Assembly: GCF_000971975.1 (NCBI RefSeq)
Contig: NZ_LAQO01000027.1
Coordinates: forward strand, 55,539-119,538
DNA: 64,000 nucleotides
Source: Paenibacillus algorifonticola
GTDB lineage: Bacteria; Bacillota; Bacilli; Paenibacillales; Paenibacillaceae
Reading direction: 5' to 3'
A program made the position numbers and the translations under genes. A model generated the notes under the pieces. It saw only the letters and a list, made by a program, of their open reading frames with translations, was not told the DNA's origin and did not search any database. Below are positions 60,238 to 64,000 of the stretch, in pieces (position 1 is the first letter of the stretch; the number at the start of each line of letters is the position of its first letter).

Positions 60238-61353
60238 ATGGAAGAGTTGAAAAGCTGGAGTAAAGCTTGGGATGTCGAAACGTTAACGGAAGCGGTTGGT
60301 CAAGTGGTCATATTGAAGAATAAGGGCGGGATATCGCCAAAAGGAGCTATTGCCGCGCCGAAAGGCGGTACGGTTATTGCGGCGTATGCCTATCATGACG
60401 ATCAAAGCGGACTTTATGATGTCGTCTATATCCATCTGGATGGGAGCGGCAGTCTGATCGATACGCAGCATGAACAGGAGGGCGTTTTGCCTGAGCTGTT
60501 TCATAGCCCAGATGGGGCGGTTTGGGTGTCGCTTGGAACAACAAGCGGCAAGGAGCTCGATATAGCGCTGCCGCTATACGGGCGAAGCGAGCATGCTGCT
60601 CCGAAAGGAACCCGTCCTTTTCCGGGGAAATATGCCGCTTCGTTCGGGACGTTGGCCTGGTTCCACGATGAGGATTGGTTCAGCGAGAAGAAGCCGGACC
60701 GCCTGCTGCGGCTGGAATTTGCGGACGGCAGCATCCAGTCGAACAAGGTCATCAAGCTGCCGATGCCCAAAAACAATAAAATCTCCCTTGATCCGGAGGG
60801 CAGGCTTGGGCTGCTCGCTGTTCTGTATCAAGAGGAAGAACTGCTGCACCGTACGCTAGACGGGCAAGGGGGAGTTATTGAAGAACGCCGTTTGAGCGGG
60901 TTCGAGGCGGATATGCTGCAGGTGCTGGAGCTGGGAAGCGAACGGGACATGCGGGTTATTTTTACGATGGAAAATAAGCTGAGCCTAGGTATTATTGCGC
61001 CGGATGGGCGGCGGGAGACTCATGCGCTGTATGAGCTGCAAAGTCCGTTTTACAGCATGTGGGAGCCTATGCGCCTTGCAGACGGGACGGATATCATCCG
61101 CTTTACTTTTGAGGAGGGCAATGGGTGGGCGATTGTGCAAAATAAGGGGCTGCGCGCGATTTTTACGCATAGCGGAGAACGCGGCTACACGAATCGGCTG
61201 ACAGGCGAGCTGCTGCCTATTCCGTCCAGCAAACCGCTCGTATTAAACGATATTTGCCGCGTCAGCGATCAGGCGTATCGGGTCATTGTTTATCCGATGA
61301 TGAAGGGTGCTGCCGAGGCCCGGCAGTTGTTTATTGCGCAATTGGAGCTATAG
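60238..61353 (+). CDS. Hypothetical protein, beta-rich, 371 aa
   Basis: ATG 60238 with AAGGGGCTGATAGACGG. No signal peptide or membrane segment. Repeated strand-turn-strand patterns (VIAAYAYHDDQSGLYDVVYI, FHSPDGAVWVSLG, LDPEGRLGLLAVLY, IIAPDGRRETHALY) suggest a cytoplasmic beta-propeller. I do not recognise the family. 69 bases separate its stop from the SMI1/LRR gene, so one transcript is likely. Confidence 0.82.
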   Translation: MEELKSWSKAWDVETLTEAVGQVVILKNKGGISPKGAIAAPKGGTVIAAYAYHDDQSGLYDVVYIHLDGSGSLIDTQHEQEGVLPELFHSPDGAVWVSLGTTSGKELDIALPLYGRSEHAAPKGTRPFPGKYAASFGTLAWFHDEDWFSEKKPDRLLRLEFADGSIQSNKVIKLPMPKNNKISLDPEGRLGLLAVLYQEEELLHRTLDGQGGVIEERRLSGFEADMLQVLELGSERDMRVIFTMENKLSLGIIAPDGRRETHALYELQSPFYSMWEPMRLADGTDIIRFTFEEGNGWAIVQNKGLRAIFTHSGERGYTNRLTGELLPIPSSKPLVLNDICRVSDQAYRVIVYPMMKGAAEARQLFIAQLEL

Positions 61354-61422
61354 GAGCTGAGGCAAGGGAAAGAGGCGCAGCAGTAGAGTGCTGAAATGGA
61401 CAAGCGGAAGGATGGAGAAGCG

Positions 61423-63006
61423 ATGAGCATCATTACATATATGGAGGAAATCAAGGAGCTGCTCAAGGAGGAGCTGCCGCAACTGGCGGCATCGCTGAAC
61501 GGGCCTGCAACGGAAGCGGAGATTGCCCAAGTGGAGTCGCGGCTCGGCATTTCTTTACCAGACGAGCTGCGGAGCTTGTATTTGCTGCATAACGGCGAGG
61601 AGAGTATGGGGCCGGGCCTGTTCATGGGGCTGAGGTTTCTGCCCTTGGAGGAGCTTGCGGCGGAGTGGCAGGTGTGGGCGGATTTGGAGGCGGACTTTGG
61701 CGAGGAAAGCGGCCATTATTCCGTTCCGCTTGGCTGGATAGAGGAGCGATACATAAATCGCGGCTGGCTGCCGATCAGCGAGGATGGCGGAGGTAATCAT
61801 CTCGGTGTGGATATGGCGCCCGCGTCCAGCGGCGTAACGGGCCAGATTATTAATTTTGGCCGGGATGAGGAGACGAAATATGTCATTGCTTTAACGCTCG
61901 GCGAGCTGCTGAAATTTATTCGCGATACGGTAAAGGAAGGGCAGTTTAGCGTCGAACGGGATGAGGAGTGGGTATTCTGGACCTATGGGCGGGAAGGGAA
62001 CGGCCATTTCCTTGACGCTGTGCGTGCTTTGCCGCTGCCGCTAGGGCGTTCAGCCCTAGAAGCTGGTCCAGGTAGCCTTGCTGAGGAGGGAGCAACGGGA
62101 GTCAATCTGGCAGAGCAGCTGGAGCAGTCGCTGGATGCCGGCTGGCTGGCGCGCATTAAGGAGAAGTCCGGCTCGGTCGCTGCTTTTTTGAAGGCGAAGC
62201 AGCTTTATTTTATTAGGGACGGACTGACGGACGCCGGGCCCTTCGCGTATTGCAGTGAAGTGCGGGAGCTGGTGTTAAGCGCCAATGAAATTAGCGATGC
62301 TGCGCCGCTCAGCGGCTGTACGCAGCTTAAGGTGCTATACATTGGCGGCAATCCGATTATGGATGTGAGCGCGCTATCAGAGCTTGCTTATTTGCAGGAG
62401 CTGTATTTGACGGGAACTGGTGTCATTGATATTTCACCACTGGCTAAGCTGCCAAAGCTTAAAAAGCTGGTGGCTGAAAATGTGCCGATTGTTGATTATT
62501 CATCCCTTTCCCAGTCCAAAAGCTTGCGCAGTCTCGCCGTCTCGAACATCAACGGGGAGCAGCTGCGTACGATCTGTGAATTGGAGCAGCTGCAGGAGCT
62601 TTCTATACAAGGCTTTGCTGATGATGAGACCAAGCAGCATATCGGTCTGCTCAGCAAGCTGAAAAAGCTGAAGTCGCTCCAGCTGAAGCAGCTGGAGCTG
62701 GATGATCTCACATTTGCAGCCGCGCTTTCCAAGCTGGAAGGCTTGAAGCTGGACGATACGTCCGTTGCGGATATATCGGCTGTAGCCGAGTGTGAAAGCT
62801 TGAAGGAGCTTGAGCTGAACGGCTGTGAGCGACTCGGCCATTTGGAGGCGGTGGCGAAATCCTCCTCGCTGCAGCAATTCGCGGGCAGCTTCGCACAATT
62901 TAATGTGCTGAAGGAGCTTTTTGTGCAAAAGGTAGATATGAGCAAAATGATCGGCAGCATGACGAAAGAAGAAGAGGAAATTTGGCTGGCATATAATAAG
63001 GCATAG
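61423..63006 (+). CDS. SMI1/KNR4 domain fused to leucine-rich repeats
   Basis: ATG 61423 chosen (GGAGAAGCG upstream); an earlier in-frame ATG 61396 lacks spacing. 527 residues. Residues 1-170: SMI1/KNR4 (SUKH-1-like) fold, EAEIAQVESRLGISLPDELRSLYLLHNG, DGGGNHLGVDMAP. From about 280: LRRs of the internalin-like type (CSEVRELVLSANEISDAAPL, CTQLKVLYIGGNPIMDVSAL, LQELYLTGTGVIDISPL). SUKH proteins are often immunity proteins; LRRs add a binding surface. Probably cytoplasmic. Confidence 0.9.
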   Translation: MSIITYMEEIKELLKEELPQLAASLNGPATEAEIAQVESRLGISLPDELRSLYLLHNGEESMGPGLFMGLRFLPLEELAAEWQVWADLEADFGEESGHYSVPLGWIEERYINRGWLPISEDGGGNHLGVDMAPASSGVTGQIINFGRDEETKYVIALTLGELLKFIRDTVKEGQFSVERDEEWVFWTYGREGNGHFLDAVRALPLPLGRSALEAGPGSLAEEGATGVNLAEQLEQSLDAGWLARIKEKSGSVAAFLKAKQLYFIRDGLTDAGPFAYCSEVRELVLSANEISDAAPLSGCTQLKVLYIGGNPIMDVSALSELAYLQELYLTGTGVIDISPLAKLPKLKKLVAENVPIVDYSSLSQSKSLRSLAVSNINGEQLRTICELEQLQELSIQGFADDETKQHIGLLSKLKKLKSLQLKQLELDDLTFAAALSKLEGLKLDDTSVADISAVAECESLKELELNGCERLGHLEAVAKSSSLQQFAGSFAQFNVLKELFVQKVDMSKMIGSMTKEEEEIWLAYNKA

Positions 63007-63111
63007 GGTAACGGACGCAAGGCGAATGGAGATAATGGACTAAAGCGCGATATGATCATATAAGGCGGTTGCAGCCAGGTAAGTTTTCTGGTCCGCAGCC
63101 GCTGTTTGATT

Positions 63112-63651
63112 TTAGGAATAATATGGCCTTATCAGGGTATCATCCCATACTTGCACTTCTATATATCTTTCCGGCCCTTTGTCTCCTTGGGCATTCCATG
63201 TTTGGGGCAGACCGAAGGTTTTTATAATATCGGCAATCTCACTGAGCGTATAGACTTGACCGCGATATGGTTTTCCATCGTTGTATCTCATCGCAGGAAA
63301 TAAATCGCCGTATGTAAAGCTAAGGATACCAGGTTCAAAGTCGGAAATGGAAAATGGAATAACTTTGCCTTGTGGATACCAATCCAGAAGCCAAGGGCAC
63401 TCTCCAAGAGTCATATAGTGGGGATAATTTTGCAAAGGTTTGCCCCCTTTAACGACAAATAATTCTCTTGTCTTCCATTCAAGCATACGCCGAATCTCCA
63501 AATAATCCGTGGAGCGTTTACTTGCAAATCCCCTTTTTTGAGATCGAATCTGTTGAAGGACCTTCTCGGCCTCCTGTGGTTCCAGAGCGGAAAGATTGCG
63601 AAAAGGGCCTGTTGATTCATCGTAATAATGATAGAGCTTCATCTTCATCAT
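63112..63651 (-). CDS. Conserved hypothetical protein, 179 aa
   Basis: Start ATG 63651 (or 63648) after GGCGAGGTGAACC. MKLYHYYDESTGPFRNLSAL, FASKRSTDYLEIRRM, PHYMTLGECPWLLDWYPQG, ILSFTYGDLFPAM, and PERYIEVQVWDD recall a small Bacillus/Paenibacillus family without assigned function. Convergent with the SMI1 gene. No signal peptide. Confidence 0.82.
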   Translation of the reverse strand: MMKMKLYHYYDESTGPFRNLSALEPQEAEKVLQQIRSQKRGFASKRSTDYLEIRRMLEWKTRELFVVKGGKPLQNYPHYMTLGECPWLLDWYPQGKVIPFSISDFEPGILSFTYGDLFPAMRYNDGKPYRGQVYTLSEIADIIKTFGLPQTWNAQGDKGPERYIEVQVWDDTLIRPYYS

Positions 63652-64000
63652 GGTTCACCTCGCCGATTCCTAATATAATGAGCTGACTTAAGCATTAATA
63701 TATCAAATTTATGAAAGAAAATCGTTATAGGGTGTGTATGCAAGCCGGAGTAGGCCTGCTGCTCCTTGCTTAGCGCTTTTTCGAGGCCAATCTCATCTGA
63801 CCATTCAAGGCTGGGAAACCGCAGTATGCGATTGTTGCCGAGACCACTGTTGCCGAGACCTCGCAGTTCGGGACACTCCCTCCTTTTTTGAAGGACTGAG
63901 TTTCCGCTATTTTGGCTTTTGATCCGATTTCAGGCCGTAAGCGGACAGGATGTAGCTAGAATAAAAAGTGGACACAGCATTAAGGAACGCCTAATAATAG
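63652..64000. other. End of window, no gene recognised
   Basis: Small tandem duplication of TTGCCGAGACC near 63836 and 63850. GGACTGAGTTTCCGCTATTT ... GTAAGCGGACA (63891-63942) resembles an intergenic palindromic repeat but only one copy is here. A 62-codon frame at 63734 has no ribosome binding site. Confidence 0.4.

Noticed and set aside
63734..63922. 62-codon frame near the end
   Set aside because: No ribosome binding site; Cys/Arg/Ser-rich; overlaps a repeat-like stretch.
1..64000. CRISPR arrays, transposases, tRNA and rRNA genes
   Set aside because: Looked for and not seen. The repeats found are 97-bp elements and EAR-like RNAs, not regularly spaced short repeats.

Overview
The window looks like chromosomal DNA of a Paenibacillus-type Gram-positive bacterium (Bacillota, Paenibacillaceae). 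This is inferred from strong AGGAGG-type ribosome binding sites with frequent TTG/GTG starts, a T-box leader in front of argS, a B. subtilis-like YveK/YveL exopolysaccharide (EPS) start module, SLH and copper-amine-oxidase-like domains, and moderately GC-rich coding sequence. I saw no tRNA, rRNA, CRISPR array or transposase.

Layout. 1-1058: 5' part of a methyl-accepting chemotaxis protein (minus strand). 1182-1388: a copper-amine-oxidase-like domain remnant ending in a terminator. 1461-5486 (minus): an Hsp90-family ATPase followed by two near-identical 352-residue repeat proteins that share cysteine motifs. 5488-7090: small or unknown genes.

7095-29354 is a large EPS / cell-surface polysaccharide locus, all on the plus strand. 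It runs: chain-length regulator, tyrosine kinase, GalU, initiating sugar transferase, GT4, Wzy-like polymerase, two more glycosyltransferases, MurB and MurA paralogs, Wzx flippase, GT2, GDP-mannose pyrophosphorylase, a phosphohexomutase homolog with degenerate active-site motifs, UDP-glucose dehydrogenase, a secreted SLH-domain protein and a membrane-anchored coiled-coil protein. Four related RNA-like elements sit at gaps in the locus (about 9060, 10904, 17194 and 25796). Their positions and paired conserved blocks suggest the eps-associated RNA (EAR) antitermination family. The first lies between the kinase gene and galU, which matches the epsB-epsC position in B. subtilis. A small XRE regulator faces the end of the locus.

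30143-38097 is a mixed housekeeping/accessory stretch: GlsB-like membrane protein, an ArsR/SRPBCC operon with a palindromic double operator, a stand-alone MurG, threonine synthase, an SDR, a stand-alone UMP kinase paralog and a secreted RCC1-repeat protein. 38285-45109 is glycogen metabolism (glgC diverging from glgB-glgA, then a neopullulanase-type GH13). 45150-49671 holds an SDR, a two-component system and a beta-propeller lipoprotein. 49760-51440 is an AT-rich island with a secreted protein that has a Gly-rich hydrophobic C-terminus, a small membrane protein and a cysteine-containing small protein.

51506-59112 contains two copies of a 97-bp intergenic repeat, argS with its T-box, a divergent lactate dehydrogenase, a cluster of six DnaA-box-like 9-mers (54867-55018), an EamA transporter, an iron-type alcohol dehydrogenase and an aminotransferase. 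The last part holds a YwqG-like protein, an unknown beta-rich protein, a SMI1/KNR4-leucine-rich-repeat protein and another small conserved protein.

The strongest candidates for something not described are the phosphohexomutase pseudoenzyme inside an EPS operon with several EAR-like elements, the Hsp90 plus twin repeat-protein operon, the DnaA-box cluster far from any visible replication gene, and the AT-rich secreted-protein/membrane-protein pair.
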